A stretch of 64,000 bases of DNA from Enterobacter sp. R4-368. Lineage in GTDB: Bacteria; Pseudomonadota; Gammaproteobacteria; Enterobacterales; Enterobacteriaceae. A program made the translations under genes and the position numbers. Position 1 is the first letter of the stretch. Each line of letters begins with the position of its first letter. Positions 8,228-18,628 of the stretch are shown in pieces. The stretch covers positions 3,906,001 through 3,970,000 of the forward strand of contig NC_021500.1 in NCBI RefSeq assembly GCF_000410515.1. Direction: 5' to 3'. Below the pieces are notes generated by a model. The model saw only the letters and a list, made by a program, of their open reading frames with translations. It was not told the origin of the DNA and ran no database searches.

Positions 8228-10825
8228 GTGCTAGAAGAATACCGTAAGCACGTAGCTGAACGTGCCGCTGAGGGGATTGCGCCAAAACCATTAGATGCAA
8301 CCCAAATGGCAGGGCTTGTCGAGCTGCTGAAGAACCCGCCTGCTGGCGAAGAAGAATTTCTGATTGACCTGCTGGCTAACCGTGTCCCACCAGGCGTTGA
8401 TGAAGCTGCCTATGTAAAAGCGGGTTTCCTTGCCGCTATCGCCAAAGGCGATGCCACCTCCCCACTGGTTACCCCTGAAAAAGCGATCGAACTGCTGGGC
8501 ACCATGCAGGGCGGCTATAACATTCATCCGCTGATTGACGCGCTGGACAACGAAAAGCTCGCGCCGATCGCCGCCAAAGCCCTGTCCCACACGCTGCTGA
8601 TGTTCGATAACTTCTACGATGTGGAAGAGAAAGCGAAAGCGGGCAACGTGTACGCCAAACAGGTGATGCAGTCCTGGGCCGATGCCGAATGGTTCCTGAG
8701 CCGCCCGGCGCTGGCCGAGAAAATCACTGTTACCGTGTTCAAAGTCACGGGCGAAACCAACACCGATGATCTCTCCCCGGCACCGGATGCCTGGTCGCGC
8801 CCGGATATCCCGCTGCACGCGCTGGCGATGCTGAAAAACGCCCGTGAAGGCATTGAGCCGGATCAGCCGGGTAGCGTTGGCCCGATCAAGCAAATTGAAG
8901 CATTGGCGAAAAAGGGCTTCCCACTGGCCTATGTGGGCGACGTTGTGGGCACCGGTTCTTCGCGTAAATCCGCCACCAACTCGGTGCTGTGGTTTATGGG
9001 CGACGACATTCCGTTTGTGCCGAACAAACGCGGCGGCGGCCTGGTGCTCGGCGGCAAAATCGCGCCAATTTTCTTTAACACCATGGAAGATGCCGGCGCG
9101 CTGCCGATCGAAGTGGATGTTAACAGCCTGAACATGGGCGACGTCATTGACGTTTACCCGTTCAAAGGCGAAGTCCGTAATCACGAAACCGGCGAACTGC
9201 TGGCGAGCTTTGAGCTGAAAACCGAAGTGCTGATTGACGAAGTGCGCGCCGGTGGCCGTATTCCGCTGATTATCGGTCGTGGCTTGACCACCAAAGCGCG
9301 TGAAGCGCTGGGCCTGCCGCACAGCGACGTTTTCCGTCAGGCGAAAGACGTGGCGGAAAGCAACCGTGGTTATTCGCTGGCGCAAAAAATGGTTGGCCGT
9401 GCCTGCGGTGTGGCCGGTGTCCGCCCTGGCGCTTACTGCGAACCGAAAATGACCTCTGTGGGTTCTCAGGACACCACCGGGCCGATGACGCGTGATGAGC
9501 TGAAAGACCTGGCGTGCCTGGGCTTCTCTTCTGACCTGGTGATGCAGTCCTTCTGTCACACGGCGGCGTATCCGAAGCCGGTTGACGTGACCACGCACCA
9601 CACGCTGCCGGACTTCATTATGAACCGTGGCGGTGTTTCTCTGCGTCCGGGCGACGGCGTTATCCACTCGTGGCTGAACCGTATGCTGTTGCCGGATACG
9701 GTTGGTACCGGTGGCGATTCGCATACCCGTTTCCCGATTGGTATCTCCTTCCCGGCGGGTTCAGGTCTGGTGGCGTTTGCCGCTGCGACCGGCGTGATGC
9801 CGCTGGATATGCCGGAATCAGTGCTGGTGCGCTTTAAAGGCAAAATGCAGCCGGGTATTACACTGCGCGATCTGGTGCATGCGATCCCGCTGTACGCGAT
9901 CAAACAGGGTCTGCTGACCGTTGAGAAGAAAGGTAAGAAAAACATCTTCTCCGGCCGCATTCTGGAGATCGAAGGTCTGCCGGATCTGAAAGTCGAGCAG
10001 GCGTTTGAGCTGACCGATGCTTCTGCTGAGCGTTCCGCTGCTGGTTGTACCATTAAGCTGAACAAAGAGCCGATTATTGAGTATCTGAACTCCAACATCG
10101 TGCTGCTGAAGTGGATGATTGCCGAAGGCTACGGCGACCGCCGTACGCTGGAGCGCCGCATCCAGGGCATGGAGAAATGGCTGGCCGATCCGCAACTGCT
10201 GGAAGCGGATGCCGACGCGGAATACGCGGCGGTGATCGAGATCGATCTGGCGGAAATCAAAGAGCCGATCCTCTGTGCACCGAACGATCCGGACGATGCG
10301 CGTCTGCTCTCTGACGTTCAGGGCGCAAGCATCGACGAAGTGTTCATCGGTTCCTGCATGACTAACATCGGTCATTTCCGCGCTGCCGGTAAACTGCTGG
10401 ATAGCCATAAAGGCCAGTTGCCGACCCGCTTGTGGGTAGCGCCGCCGACCCGTATGGACGCTGCGCAGTTAACCGAAGAGGGTTACTACAGCGTGTTTGG
10501 TAAGAGCGGGGCGCGTATTGAGATCCCGGGTTGCTCCCTGTGCATGGGTAACCAGGCGCGTGTTGCAGACGGCGCGACGGTGGTGTCCACCTCAACCCGT
10601 AACTTCCCGAACCGTTTAGGTACCGGTGCGAACGTCTACCTGGCTTCTGCGGAGCTGGCGGCGGTTTCGGCGCTGATCGGTAAACTGCCAACGCCGGAAG
10701 AGTATCTCAACTTTATGGCGCAGGTGGATAAAACCGCTGTCGATACTTACCGTTACCTCAACTTTGACCAGTTGAACCAGTACACCGAAAAAGCGGACGG
10801 CGTGATTTTCCAGACTGCCGTCTGA
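8228..10825 (+). CDS. acnB: Aconitate hydratase B (also 2-methylisocitrate dehydratase)
   Basis: Main TCA-cycle aconitase, interconverting citrate and isocitrate with a [4Fe-4S] cluster; the apo-form binds mRNA. The GTG at 8228 is chosen: AGGAG lies eight bases upstream, and the resulting 865-residue protein has the same length and N-terminus ([17 protein letters not shown]) as E. coli AcnB. Upstream in-frame ATG codons would add 17 unconserved residues. The order is the HEAT-like domain, then the swivelling domain 4, then domains 1-3, as in all B-type aconitases. Cluster cysteines are in GSCMTNIG and GCSLCMGN near the C-terminus. The gene is monocistronic, with its own promoter and terminator. 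Confidence 0.98.
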   Translation: MLEEYRKHVAERAAEGIAPKPLDATQMAGLVELLKNPPAGEEEFLIDLLANRVPPGVDEAAYVKAGFLAAIAKGDATSPLVTPEKAIELLGTMQGGYNIHPLIDALDNEKLAPIAAKALSHTLLMFDNFYDVEEKAKAGNVYAKQVMQSWADAEWFLSRPALAEKITVTVFKVTGETNTDDLSPAPDAWSRPDIPLHALAMLKNAREGIEPDQPGSVGPIKQIEALAKKGFPLAYVGDVVGTGSSRKSATNSVLWFMGDDIPFVPNKRGGGLVLGGKIAPIFFNTMEDAGALPIEVDVNSLNMGDVIDVYPFKGEVRNHETGELLASFELKTEVLIDEVRAGGRIPLIIGRGLTTKAREALGLPHSDVFRQAKDVAESNRGYSLAQKMVGRACGVAGVRPGAYCEPKMTSVGSQDTTGPMTRDELKDLACLGFSSDLVMQSFCHTAAYPKPVDVTTHHTLPDFIMNRGGVSLRPGDGVIHSWLNRMLLPDTVGTGGDSHTRFPIGISFPAGSGLVAFAAATGVMPLDMPESVLVRFKGKMQPGITLRDLVHAIPLYAIKQGLLTVEKKGKKNIFSGRILEIEGLPDLKVEQAFELTDASAERSAAGCTIKLNKEPIIEYLNSNIVLLKWMIAEGYGDRRTLERRIQGMEKWLADPQLLEADADAEYAAVIEIDLAEIKEPILCAPNDPDDARLLSDVQGASIDEVFIGSCMTNIGHFRAAGKLLDSHKGQLPTRLWVAPPTRMDAAQLTEEGYYSVFGKSGARIEIPGCSLCMGNQARVADGATVVSTSTRNFPNRLGTGANVYLASAELAAVSALIGKLPTPEEYLNFMAQVDKTAVDTYRYLNFDQLNQYTEKADGVIFQTAV

Positions 10826-10833
10826 TAACGAAG

Positions 10834-10859
10834 GCCACCCTGCGGGGTGGCTTTTTTTT
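10834..10859 (+). terminator. Rho-independent terminator after acnB
   Basis: Stem GCCACCC/GGGTGGC, loop TGCG, then eight T. It starts nine bases after the stop codon. Confidence 0.9.
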
Positions 10860-11022
10860 GCCCGCCTGTTGTTATTCCCGTCGCTAAAAAGCCTGCCGCG
10901 CTTATTTTCTCCACGCCTGAGCGGTTATTTTTCCTCGCTTCCGGCCGCTGCGCTTTTTTTCTTGTATTGTGCTGCGATAATTACAGCATAGGCGGCTATC
11001 TGGCCTGCATGAGGAAGCGATT

Positions 11023-11385
11023 ATGGATTACGAATTTTTGCGTGATATCACCGGAGTGGTAAAGGTGCGCATGTCGATGGGCCACGAAGTGGTGGGGCAC
11101 TGGTTCAATGAAGAAGTGAAAGAGAACCTGGCGCTGCTTGATGAAGTGGAGCAGGCGGCGAAAACGGTGAAAGGCAGCGAACGTACCTGGCAACGCGCGG
11201 GCCATGAATACACGCTGTGGCTGGATGGCGAAGAGGTGATGATCCGCGCGAACCAGCTGGAATTTTCCGGCGATGAAATGGAAGAGGGAATGAGTTACTA
11301 CGACGAAGAGAGCCTTTCGCTGTGTGGCGTTGAGGATTTTCTTCAGGTGGTGGCGGCTTACCGGCAGTTCCTCCAGCAGCGTTAA
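11023..11385 (+). CDS. yacL: UPF0231 family protein YacL
   Basis: Small acidic soluble protein of 120 residues, the same length as E. coli YacL and clearly orthologous ([20 protein letters not shown] at the N-terminus). The family is conserved in enteric bacteria, but its biochemical role is not established. The start has a GAGGAAG ribosome site. It stands alone between acnB and the convergent speD. A small hairpin, GGGCGC/GCGCCC at 11389-11406, lies between the two stop codons but has no T run, so it is at best a weak terminator. Confidence 0.93.
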   Translation: MDYEFLRDITGVVKVRMSMGHEVVGHWFNEEVKENLALLDEVEQAAKTVKGSERTWQRAGHEYTLWLDGEEVMIRANQLEFSGDEMEEGMSYYDEESLSLCGVEDFLQVVAAYRQFLQQR

Positions 11386-11414
11386 TCAGGGCGCGTCCTT
11401 GCGCCCCTGGTGCG

Positions 11415-12209
11415 TTACACGGCCGGAATGTTGCGGCCGTAGTAGATCTCGCGCATCTCTTTCCACAGCGCTTCGGTGATCTCTTTACGTTCTTGCGGCG
11501 TCAAATCTTCCGGTCTGGTATGAAACATGTAGTGCTTAAGGTCGAACTCTTTAAGCAACATCTTGGTATGGAAGATATTTTCCTGATACACGTTGACGTC
11601 CACCATGTCATACAGCGATTTCATATCATCCGACATAAAGTTCTGAATCGAATTAATCTCATGATCGATAAAGTGTTTCATGCCGTTGATATCGCGGGTA
11701 AAGCCGCGCACGCGGTAGTCGACGGTGACGATATCGGATTCGAGCTGGTGGATCAGGTAATTCAGCGCTTTCAGCGGTGAAATCACGCCGCAGGTTGAGA
11801 CTTCAATATCCGCGCGGAAGGTGCACAAACCACCTTCCGGATGGCTTTCCGGATAGGTGTGTACGCAGATATGGCTTTTATCCAGATGCGCGACGACGGC
11901 TTCCGGCAGCGGGCCCGGGTGCTCGGTTTTGTCGATAAGCTGCGGGTCGACAGGCTCTTCACTGACCAGAATGGTTACGCTCGCGCCCTGCGGCTCGTAA
12001 TCCTGGCGGGCAATGTTCAGAATGTTGGCGCCAATGATGTTACAGGTTTCCGTGAGGATCTCCGTCAAACGGTTGGCGTTGTAGAGTTCATCGATATAGG
12101 CAATATAGCCATCACGCTCTTCTGCGGTTTTGGCGTAGCAAATGTCGTAGATACAAAAACTCAGGCTTTTGGTCAGGTTGTTAAAGCCATGTAGTTTAAG
12201 CTTTTTCAA
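11415..12209 (-). CDS. speD: S-adenosylmethionine decarboxylase proenzyme
   Basis: Makes decarboxylated S-adenosylmethionine, the aminopropyl donor for spermidine. The 264-residue proenzyme cleaves itself between K111 and S112 (in [10 protein letters not shown]), turning the serine into the pyruvoyl cofactor. It is nearly identical to E. coli SpeD. The start codon is TTG at 12209-12207, preceded by a strong GGGGGT ribosome site about nine bases away; no ATG fits homology. It lies 20 bases downstream of speE, so the two form the usual speED operon. Confidence 0.97.
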   Translation of the reverse strand: MKKLKLHGFNNLTKSLSFCIYDICYAKTAEERDGYIAYIDELYNANRLTEILTETCNIIGANILNIARQDYEPQGASVTILVSEEPVDPQLIDKTEHPGPLPEAVVAHLDKSHICVHTYPESHPEGGLCTFRADIEVSTCGVISPLKALNYLIHQLESDIVTVDYRVRGFTRDINGMKHFIDHEINSIQNFMSDDMKSLYDMVDVNVYQENIFHTKMLLKEFDLKHYMFHTRPEDLTPQERKEITEALWKEMREIYYGRNIPAV

Positions 12210-12229
12210 TTTTTATCACCCCCTTAGTG

Positions 12230-13090
12230 TTACTGTGCAGCCAGTGCATCATGTAAATATTGCGGCAGGGCAAAGGCTGCCGTATGAATCGCCGGGTTGT
12301 AGTAGCGGCAGGTGAGATTGGCGTTGCGGAAACGAGCGGCAATAATCTCGGTGGAGAGATGGCGCAGTGCCTCGTTATCCGTGGCCCAGGCGAACGTCAT
12401 AATGCCGCCGTAATAGGTTGGCACCGCCGCCTGATAGAAGCCGACATCGCTGAAATAGTGGCCGAGCTTGCGGTAGCTGTCGACCGCCTCATCTTGCTGT
12501 AAGAAGCTGACGCCGTTCTGCGCGACGAAGATCCCGCCAGGGGTCAGGCAGCGTTTGCAGCCTTCATAAAACGCAGAGGTAAACAAGCTCTCGCCTGGCC
12601 CGATAGGATCGGTACAGTCCGAGATAATCACGTCAAACGTCTGGTCAGTGTGAGTAACAAAATTCACGCCGTCGTCGATCACCAGCGTAAAACGCGGATC
12701 GTCATAGGCGCCTGCATTGTGCTTTGGCAGATACTGGCGGCAGAAAGAGACGACGCCAGCGTCGATTTCTACCATGGTGATGGTTTCAATATTTTTATGG
12801 CGGCTGACTTCGCGCAGCATCGCGCCGTCGCCGCCGCCGATGATCAGCACGTGTTTCGCGTGGCCGTGTGCCAGCAGCGGAACATGGGTCATCATTTCGT
12901 GATAGATAAATTCGTCACGTTCGGTGGTTTGTACCACGCCATCCAGCGCCATAACGCGGCCAAAAGCGGCGTTCTCGAAAATAATCAGATCCTGATGATC
13001 GGTCTTTTCGTGATACAGCACCTTATCAACGGCAAAGTATTGACCAAAATGGTCGTGCAGCGTCTCTTGCCATACGTTGTTATCGGCCAT
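12230..13090 (-). CDS. speE: Spermidine synthase (polyamine aminopropyltransferase)
   Basis: Transfers the aminopropyl group from decarboxylated S-adenosylmethionine to putrescine, giving spermidine and methylthioadenosine. The latter is consumed by mtnN at 45.7 kb. The 286-residue protein has a small N-terminal beta domain, the Rossmann-type nucleotide motif [13 protein letters not shown], and the catalytic region [14 protein letters not shown]. The start at 13090 ([18 protein letters not shown]) is chosen over an upstream in-frame codon at 13111 because GAGGAG sits six bases before it and homology begins there. First gene of speED. Confidence 0.97.
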   Translation of the reverse strand: MADNNVWQETLHDHFGQYFAVDKVLYHEKTDHQDLIIFENAAFGRVMALDGVVQTTERDEFIYHEMMTHVPLLAHGHAKHVLIIGGGDGAMLREVSRHKNIETITMVEIDAGVVSFCRQYLPKHNAGAYDDPRFTLVIDDGVNFVTHTDQTFDVIISDCTDPIGPGESLFTSAFYEGCKRCLTPGGIFVAQNGVSFLQQDEAVDSYRKLGHYFSDVGFYQAAVPTYYGGIMTFAWATDNEALRHLSTEIIAARFRNANLTCRYYNPAIHTAAFALPQYLHDALAAQ

Positions 13091-13176
13091 CGGTAGCTCC
13101 TCTGTTAACACCCGCTAAAAACGGGCGCAACATCATAGCTAACTCTGATTAGCGATGCACGGTCAAAAGTTCACCG

Positions 13177-13524
13177 TTATTTGACGTAGGCAAGCAGGCT
13201 CAGGGAGTCGCGGGCGAGGGCTTTACATTTTTTCGCGGTCGGAATGCCAATACCGCTCAGATCGCGGTAACTCTCTTCACCAAGCGATTTCATGTCCCAC
13301 GTGTCATAGTTGCTGAGATCCCACTGGTTTTGCTGGGCGAAAAAAACCAGTGCGCGGCGGATCTGCCCATTCGGTAAGTTGTTATAACCGCAGTCGTTTT
13401 TCAAAAATACAAACACTGCCGTGAGATCGGCCATGTCTTCAGCTTCGGATTCACTCAGTGCATAACTGTTGGCGGAGACAGCCAGCAAGCTGCCCAGGAC
13501 AATTGTTCTGAAAAACGTCTTCAT
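13177..13524 (-). CDS. yacC: Small secreted protein YacC (pilotin-like family)
   Basis: A 115-residue protein with a Sec signal peptide (MKTFFRTIVLGSLLAVSANS, cleavage expected after YA) and a mature acidic helical domain with two cysteines that could form a disulfide. It is the same length as E. coli YacC, which has been related to type II secretion pilotins of the AspS type. No secretion genes are nearby, so that function is unproven here. The start at 13524 is chosen because the 50 codons upstream in the same frame do not match homologues and overlap the cueO promoter. It is divergent from cueO. Confidence 0.88.
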   Translation of the reverse strand: MKTFFRTIVLGSLLAVSANSYALSESEAEDMADLTAVFVFLKNDCGYNNLPNGQIRRALVFFAQQNQWDLSNYDTWDMKSLGEESYRDLSGIGIPTAKKCKALARDSLSLLAYVK

Positions 13525-13603
13525 TATTTCTACCACGGCGTAACGGAATTTAAACGTTAGCACAGTCCGGATATGGCGACGATATTTATTATTGTCTCTT
13601 TTC

Positions 13604-13634
13604 TTGACCTTCCGGCAGGGGGAGGGTTTAAGCT
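13604..13634 (+). promoter_or_regulatory. CueR-type copper-responsive promoter of cueO
   Basis: A -35 TTGACC (13604-13609) and a -10 TAAGCT (13629-13634) are held apart by 19 bases, the overlong spacer typical of MerR-family promoters. Inside the spacer is the inverted repeat ACCTTCC-N7-GGAGGGT, the recognised CueR operator pattern also found at E. coli copA and cueO. Copper-bound CueR would untwist the spacer and activate transcription. The CueR gene itself is not in this window. Confidence 0.85.
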
Positions 13635-13668
13635 CAAAAGATGACCTGCAATCGATAAGGAAATGCCC

Positions 13669-15354
13669 ATGCAACGCCGAGATTTCTTGAAATATTCCGC
13701 TGCGCTGGGGGTGATGAGCGCGCTGCCGTTATGGAGCCGTTCGCTGTTCGCCGCTGAGCGCCCCGCATTGCCTGTACCACCGTTACTCGCCGCCGACGCG
13801 CAAAACCGTATTGCGTTAACGGTGCAGGCAGGTGAAACCCTGTTTGGCAATAAACGCGCCGCTACCTGGGGATACAACGGTGCGCTGTTAGGCCCGGCGC
13901 TTCAGCTCCGTCAGGGGCGTGAGGTCACCGTTGAGATCCGCAATACGCTGGCCGAAGAGACCACCGTGCACTGGCACGGCGTTGAGGTGCCGGGCGAAGT
14001 CGATGGCGGGCCGCAAGGCATTATTAAACCCGGTGGTAGCCGAACCGTGACCTTTACCCCGACACAGCAGGCGGCGACATGTTGGTTCCACCCGCATCAA
14101 CACGGCAAAACCGGTCGACAAGTGGCGATGGGGTTAGCAGGGCTGGTGCTGATTGAGGATGAAAACAGCCGTAAGTTGCGCCTGCCGCAACAGTGGGGCA
14201 TTGATGATGTACCGGTCATTGTGCAGGACAAAAAATTCGCCGCCAACGGCCAGATTGATTACCAACTGGATGTGATGAGCGCAGCCGTTGGCTGGTTTGG
14301 CGATACGCTGCTCACCAACGGTGCCATTTACCCGCAACATTCCGCCCCGCGCGGCTGGCTGCGCTTGCGATTGTTGAACGGCTGCAATGCGCGTTCACTG
14401 AAGTTTGCCACCAGCGATCAACGCCCGTTGTATGTGGTAGCAAGCGACGGTGGTTTGCTTGGGGAGCCGGTGAAAGTGAGCGAGTTACCGGTGCTGATGG
14501 GCGAGCGCTTTGAAGTATTGGTCGATACCAGCAATGGTAAGCCATTTGATCTGCTGACCTTACCGGTTCAGCAGATGGGAATGACCGTTGCGCCGTTTGA
14601 CCAGCCGCAACCGGTGCTGCGCATCCAGCCATTACAGGTGACCGCTTCCGGCACGTTACCGGATACGCTGGCGACACTGCCGGGTTTACCCGCGCTTGAA
14701 GGATTAACGCAGCGCACCTTGCAACTGTCGATGGATCCGATGCTCGACATGATGGGTATGCAGGCGCTACAGCAGAAGTATGGCGATAGCGCGATGGCCG
14801 GGATGATGGGCCACGGGCAGATGGGTAATATGCAAATGGGTCATGGCCAGATGAACCATAGCCAGATGGGCAATATGCAAATGGATAATGGTCAGATGGG
14901 CCATAGCCAGATGGGCAAGATGCAAATGGATAATGGTCAGATGGACCATAGTCAAATGGGTAACATGCAAATGGGTAGCGGCCAGATGAACCACGGCGGC
15001 AACGGTTTTGATTTCCATAACGCCAACCGCATCAACGGCAAAGCCTTTGATATGGCGAAACCACAATTTGCCGCGCGGAAAGGGCAATATGAGCGCTGGG
15101 TGATCTCCGGCGAGGGCGACATGATGTTGCACCCGTTCCATATTCACGGCACGCAGTTCCGTATTCTGTCGGAAAATGGCAAACCGCCAGCGGCGCATCG
15201 CGCAGGCTGGAAAGATACGGTTGAAGTGTATGGCGCGCGCAGCGAAGTGTTAGTCCGTTTCCAGCATGATGCGCCGAAAGAATTTGCCTATATGGCGCAC
15301 TGCCATCTGCTGGAGCATGAAGATACCGGGATGATGTTAGGCTTTACGGTTTAG
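13669..15354 (+). CDS. cueO: Multicopper oxidase CueO with expanded Met-rich region
   Basis: Periplasmic cuprous oxidase that protects against copper. The 561-residue precursor starts with a twin-arginine signal ([14 protein letters not shown]...). Three cupredoxin domains carry the copper ligands HWHG, HPHQHGK, HPFHIHG and [13 protein letters not shown], so the T1 and trinuclear centres are complete. Residues 384-443 are a four-copy, 15-residue repeat rich in Met, Gln and His, which makes the protein about 45 residues longer than E. coli CueO (516). This insert lies in the methionine-rich loop that covers the T1 copper and binds Cu(I). The second ATG is chosen because AAGGAA is six bases upstream. 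Driven by the CueR-type promoter just before it. Confidence 0.97.
   Translation: MQRRDFLKYSAALGVMSALPLWSRSLFAAERPALPVPPLLAADAQNRIALTVQAGETLFGNKRAATWGYNGALLGPALQLRQGREVTVEIRNTLAEETTVHWHGVEVPGEVDGGPQGIIKPGGSRTVTFTPTQQAATCWFHPHQHGKTGRQVAMGLAGLVLIEDENSRKLRLPQQWGIDDVPVIVQDKKFAANGQIDYQLDVMSAAVGWFGDTLLTNGAIYPQHSAPRGWLRLRLLNGCNARSLKFATSDQRPLYVVASDGGLLGEPVKVSELPVLMGERFEVLVDTSNGKPFDLLTLPVQQMGMTVAPFDQPQPVLRIQPLQVTASGTLPDTLATLPGLPALEGLTQRTLQLSMDPMLDMMGMQALQQKYGDSAMAGMMGHGQMGNMQMGHGQMNHSQMGNMQMDNGQMGHSQMGKMQMDNGQMDHSQMGNMQMGSGQMNHGGNGFDFHNANRINGKAFDMAKPQFAARKGQYERWVISGEGDMMLHPFHIHGTQFRILSENGKPPAAHRAGWKDTVEVYGARSEVLVRFQHDAPKEFAYMAHCHLLEHEDTGMMLGFTV
14818..14997 (+). repeat. Four tandem 45-bp repeats inside cueO
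   Basis: Four in-frame copies encode [45 protein letters not shown] and [15 protein letters not shown]. Each copy has five methionines, and together they form residues 384-443 of CueO. The copies differ mainly at the third and ninth positions and near the end. A short irregular Met/Gly stretch before the array resembles the unexpanded E. coli region. Confidence 0.95.
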
Positions 15355-15400
15355 CGCTTCACTTTCCGCTTTCTCCGGCGGCAGGCGACTGCAAAAAAGA

Positions 15401-15436
15401 AAATCCCCTCATGCCAGATGGCAGAGGGGATTTTTT
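15401..15436. terminator. Bidirectional terminator between cueO and gcd
   Basis: Stem AAATCCCCTC/GAGGGGATTT extended by TGCC/GGCA around the loop AGAT. It is followed by T on the plus strand and preceded by A-rich sequence that serves the minus strand. Confidence 0.85.
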
Positions 15437-15466
15437 ATAACGACTTCCGGTCAGGGAGAAGAGAGA

Positions 15467-17857
15467 TTACTTCGCGTCATCCGGCAGCGCATAAGCGACA
15501 ATGTAATCGCCCATTTTGGTACCGAACGAACCGTGACCGCCTGCGGAAATGACCACGTACTGCTTGCCATTAACCTCATAAGTCATCGGTGTCGCCTGGC
15601 CACCAGCCGGCAAACGGCCTTGCCACAGTTTCTCACCGTTGCTCATGTTATAAGCGCGCAGGTAGTTATCTGCGGTCGCGGCGATAAACAGCACATTACC
15701 GGCGGTGGAAATTGGGCCGCCGAGCATCGGCATCCCCATATTGAACGGCACCGGAACCGGCATCGGGAACGGCATGCTGTCTTGCGGTGTACCAATACGT
15801 TTTTTCCATACCACCTGGTTGGTTTTCAGATCCAGTGCGGAAATGTAGCCCCAGGCCGGTTGTTTACAAGGCAGGCCGAACGGCGAGAGGAACGGGTTCA
15901 GCGTCACGCCAAACGGCACGCCATACTGCGGCTGAATACCGGATTCCGAACCGGTACCTTTCGCATCTTTCGGCGGCTCCATCGGGTTGCCTGGACCGCG
16001 CGGGATCAGTTTTGACACAAACGGCAGCGCCATTGGGTTGGCAATCGCCACCTGACGGTTTGGATCAACGGAGATACCGCCCCATTCGAACATCCCCAGG
16101 TTGCCCGGGAATACCAGCGTGCCCTGCTCAGATGGCGGCGTGAAGATACCTTCATAGCGCATCTGGTGGAACATTACGCGGCACACCAGTTGGTCGAACA
16201 TGGTGGCGCCCCACATATCCGCGCCGCTCAGGTTTTTCGTCGGGCGGAAACTCAGCTCGGAGAAGGGCTGGGTTTTGGCTACGTAATCGCCTTTTGCCGC
16301 GCCTTGCGGAACCGGTTTTTCCGGTGCCGGAACCACCAGCTTACCGTTGGTACGATCGAGGACGAAAATGTTACCGGTTTTCGCCGGCGCATAAATAACC
16401 GGTACGGTTTTGCCGTTCACGGTAATGTCCGCCAGCGTCGGCTGGGATGGCATATCCATATCCCACAGATCGTGGTGTACGGTCTGATAGCTCCAGGCGA
16501 GCTTACCGGTGGTGGCGTTCAGCGCGACGATCGAGCTGGCGTAGCGTTCCTGCTCCGGTGTGCGGTTGCCGCCCCAGATATCCGGGGTGGTGACGCCCAT
16601 CGGCAGATAGACTAAATCCAGTTTCGCGTCATAAGCCGCAGGCGCCCACGAGTTCGGCGAGTTAAAGGTGAAGGTGTGTTCATCCGACGGGATCGCGTTC
16701 GGATCTTTCGCGCCCGGATCGAAGGCCCACAGCAGTTTACCGGTGTTCACGTCGAAACCACGGATAACGCCAGAGGTTTCACGGGTGGAGAAGTTATCCG
16801 TTACCGAACCGGCAATCACGATGGTTTTATCGGTGATGATCGGCGGAGACGTCGGCTCATACAGACCCGGCGTGGTATCCGGCATATTGGTCTGCAGATT
16901 CAGGATCCCTTTGTTGGCAAAGGTTTCACACAGCTTGCCGTTATCCGCATTCAGCGCAAACAGACGACCATCGTTCACCGGCAGAATAATGCGGCGCGGG
17001 CAGTCAGCAACGACATCCGGGCTGGCCTTATCGGCGCGCGCTTCATGATACGAAACACCGCGGCAGGTCACATGCTGGAACGAAGTATTGGTGTTCAGCT
17101 GCGGATCGAAATGCCACTTCTCTTTGCCGGTGGCGGCATCAATCGCAAACAAACGCTGGTGCGCGGTACACAAGAACAGCGTGTCGCCCACTTTAATTGG
17201 CGTCACTTCGTTGGTTATTTCACCGGGATCGTTTGGCATTTTCAGGTCGCCGGTGCGGAACACCCAGGCTTCCTTCAGGTTTTTCACGTTATCGGCATTG
17301 ATCTGTTTCAGCGGAGAGTAGCGCTGGCCTTCCTGGTTACGCCCATAGGCTGGCCAGTCGCCATCGGCCACCTGTGAAATCGGCGCTGCCGGTGTGGCAT
17401 CGGCGCTCAGGGTGCCGTGAACTTCTTGCGGATCGTTAAAACCCGCCCAGGTGAGAATGCCACCGCTAATTAACAGTGCCACCACCAGCGCGGCTACCGC
17501 ACCGCTGGAAGGCACAATCAACCGCCGCCAGACGAACGGCAGAATCAGCCAGATGCCGAAGAAGACGAGGATATCGCTACGCGGCGTCAGCGCCCAGAAG
17601 TCGAAACCGACTTCCCACACGCCCCAAATCATGGTTGCCAGCAACAGGGCGGCATACAGCCACAGCGCGGCGCGCTTCCCTTTCCACAACAGCCATGTCA
17701 CGCCGAGCATGACCAGACCGGCGATGGGGTAGTACCAGGAACCGCCAATGCTGACGAGCCAGACCCCACCGATTAAAAGATACAGCCCGCAGAAGGCTGC
17801 AAAGAGCGTCGTCAGCGTGACAAGCAGCCGCGACCGTTGAGTTTTTGTTTCCGCCAT
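15467..17857 (-). CDS. gcd: Quinoprotein (PQQ) glucose dehydrogenase, membrane-bound
   Basis: Oxidises glucose to gluconolactone in the periplasm with pyrroloquinoline quinone and passes electrons to ubiquinone. The 796-residue protein has five predicted membrane helices in the first 150 residues, followed by an eight-bladed propeller with the expected active-site stretches (for example TGNIFVLDR and the C-terminal ISAGGHGSFGTKMGDY). Length and sequence match E. coli Gcd. The start at 17857 matches that length; an ATG three codons earlier is possible. No PQQ synthesis genes are in the window, so whether the enzyme is active depends on PQQ made elsewhere or taken up. A consensus CRP site overlaps the expected -35 region, consistent with the reported repression of gcd by cAMP-CRP in E. 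coli. Confidence 0.97.
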   Translation of the reverse strand: MAETKTQRSRLLVTLTTLFAAFCGLYLLIGGVWLVSIGGSWYYPIAGLVMLGVTWLLWKGKRAALWLYAALLLATMIWGVWEVGFDFWALTPRSDILVFFGIWLILPFVWRRLIVPSSGAVAALVVALLISGGILTWAGFNDPQEVHGTLSADATPAAPISQVADGDWPAYGRNQEGQRYSPLKQINADNVKNLKEAWVFRTGDLKMPNDPGEITNEVTPIKVGDTLFLCTAHQRLFAIDAATGKEKWHFDPQLNTNTSFQHVTCRGVSYHEARADKASPDVVADCPRRIILPVNDGRLFALNADNGKLCETFANKGILNLQTNMPDTTPGLYEPTSPPIITDKTIVIAGSVTDNFSTRETSGVIRGFDVNTGKLLWAFDPGAKDPNAIPSDEHTFTFNSPNSWAPAAYDAKLDLVYLPMGVTTPDIWGGNRTPEQERYASSIVALNATTGKLAWSYQTVHHDLWDMDMPSQPTLADITVNGKTVPVIYAPAKTGNIFVLDRTNGKLVVPAPEKPVPQGAAKGDYVAKTQPFSELSFRPTKNLSGADMWGATMFDQLVCRVMFHQMRYEGIFTPPSEQGTLVFPGNLGMFEWGGISVDPNRQVAIANPMALPFVSKLIPRGPGNPMEPPKDAKGTGSESGIQPQYGVPFGVTLNPFLSPFGLPCKQPAWGYISALDLKTNQVVWKKRIGTPQDSMPFPMPVPVPFNMGMPMLGGPISTAGNVLFIAATADNYLRAYNMSNGEKLWQGRLPAGGQATPMTYEVNGKQYVVISAGGHGSFGTKMGDYIVAYALPDDAK

Positions 17858-17898
17858 AAAACACATCCGTTGATTTGTTAATATTTTGATAGCAAGTA

Positions 17899-17904
17899 AT
17901 TATA
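17899..17904 (-). promoter_or_regulatory. -10 element of the gcd promoter
   Basis: Consensus TATAAT on the minus strand, 42 bases before the gcd start. The matching -35 position is poor (near TGACGG) and lies inside the CRP site at 17917-17932. Confidence 0.6.
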
Positions 17905-17916
17905 GGAGTTAACAAG

Positions 17917-17932
17917 TGTGACCGTCATCACA
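17917..17932. promoter_or_regulatory. Consensus CRP (cAMP receptor protein) site between gcd and hpt
   Basis: TGTGA-CCGTCA-TCACA matches both half-sites of the CRP consensus without a mismatch. Its centre is about 32 bases upstream of the predicted gcd start point, where binding would block RNA polymerase, and about 65 bases upstream of the predicted hpt start point, where activation is possible. Confidence 0.75.
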
Positions 17933-17974
17933 AAATGAGCTTTGTAGCGGAATAACCCGCAACAATCTTTTTGC

Positions 17975-17983
17975 TGGTATACT
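17975..17983 (+). promoter_or_regulatory. Extended -10 promoter of hpt
   Basis: TGGTATACT: a TGn extension followed by TATACT, with no good -35. It predicts a start near 17990 and a leader of about 70 bases. Confidence 0.5.
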
Positions 17984-18059
17984 GCGCACCTTGCGTTTCA
18001 ATCACTGGTTTAAGCACCGGTATTGAGTGATTTACTCTCTAAATCATATGGTTAGTAAA

Positions 18060-18596
18060 ATGAAACACACTGTTGAAGTGATGATCCCGGAAGCGGAGAT
18101 CAAAGCGCGTATCGCTGAGCTGGGTCGTCAAATCACTGAGCGTTATAAAGATAGCGGCAGCGAAATGGTGCTGGTTGGGTTGCTGCGCGGCTCGTTTATG
18201 TTTATGGCTGACCTGTGCCGTGAAGTGCAGGTGTCGCACGAAGTCGACTTTATGACCGCCTCCAGCTACGGCAGCGGCATGTCCACCACCCGCGATGTGA
18301 AAATCCTCAAAGATCTCGACGAAGATATTCGTGGCAAAGATGTGCTGATCGTGGAAGACATTATCGATTCGGGTAACACGCTGTCGAAAGTGCGCGAGAT
18401 CCTGCGCCTGCGCGAGCCAAAATCGCTGGCGATTTGTACCCTGCTGGATAAACCGTCGCGTCGTGAAGTGGATGTGCCGGTCGAATTCGTCGGTTTTGCT
18501 ATCCCGGACGAGTTTGTGGTGGGTTACGGTATTGATTACGCGCAGCGTTATCGCCATTTGCCGTATGTCGGCAAAGTGGTAATGCTGGACGAGTAA
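18060..18596 (+). CDS. hpt: Hypoxanthine phosphoribosyltransferase
   Basis: Purine salvage enzyme that converts hypoxanthine (and guanine less well) to the nucleotide using PRPP. The 178-residue protein has the PRPP-binding loop [13 protein letters not shown] and the flexible-loop residues SSYGSG. The ATG at 18060 gives the E. coli length and N-terminus [11 protein letters not shown]. In-frame starts at 18048 and 18027 would add 4 or 11 residues, and none of the three has a strong ribosome site, so the exact start is uncertain. Divergent from gcd and convergent with can. Confidence 0.96.
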   Translation: MKHTVEVMIPEAEIKARIAELGRQITERYKDSGSEMVLVGLLRGSFMFMADLCREVQVSHEVDFMTASSYGSGMSTTRDVKILKDLDEDIRGKDVLIVEDIIDSGNTLSKVREILRLREPKSLAICTLLDKPSRREVDVPVEFVGFAIPDEFVVGYGIDYAQRYRHLPYVGKVVMLDE

Positions 18597-18628
18597 AAAA
18601 AACGGGGCCAATAATGGCCCCGATTGTT
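18595..18628. terminator. Terminator between hpt and can
   Basis: Stem CGGGGCCA/TGGCCCCG with loop ATAA (18603-18622). On the minus strand it is followed by eight T, so it is a strong terminator for can; on the plus strand the T run is poor. Confidence 0.85.

Noticed and set aside
14818..14997. The regular repeats in cueO as a possible CRISPR array or independent element
   Set aside because: The period is 45 bases, in frame, with no spacers; the copies encode a Met-rich loop of CueO.
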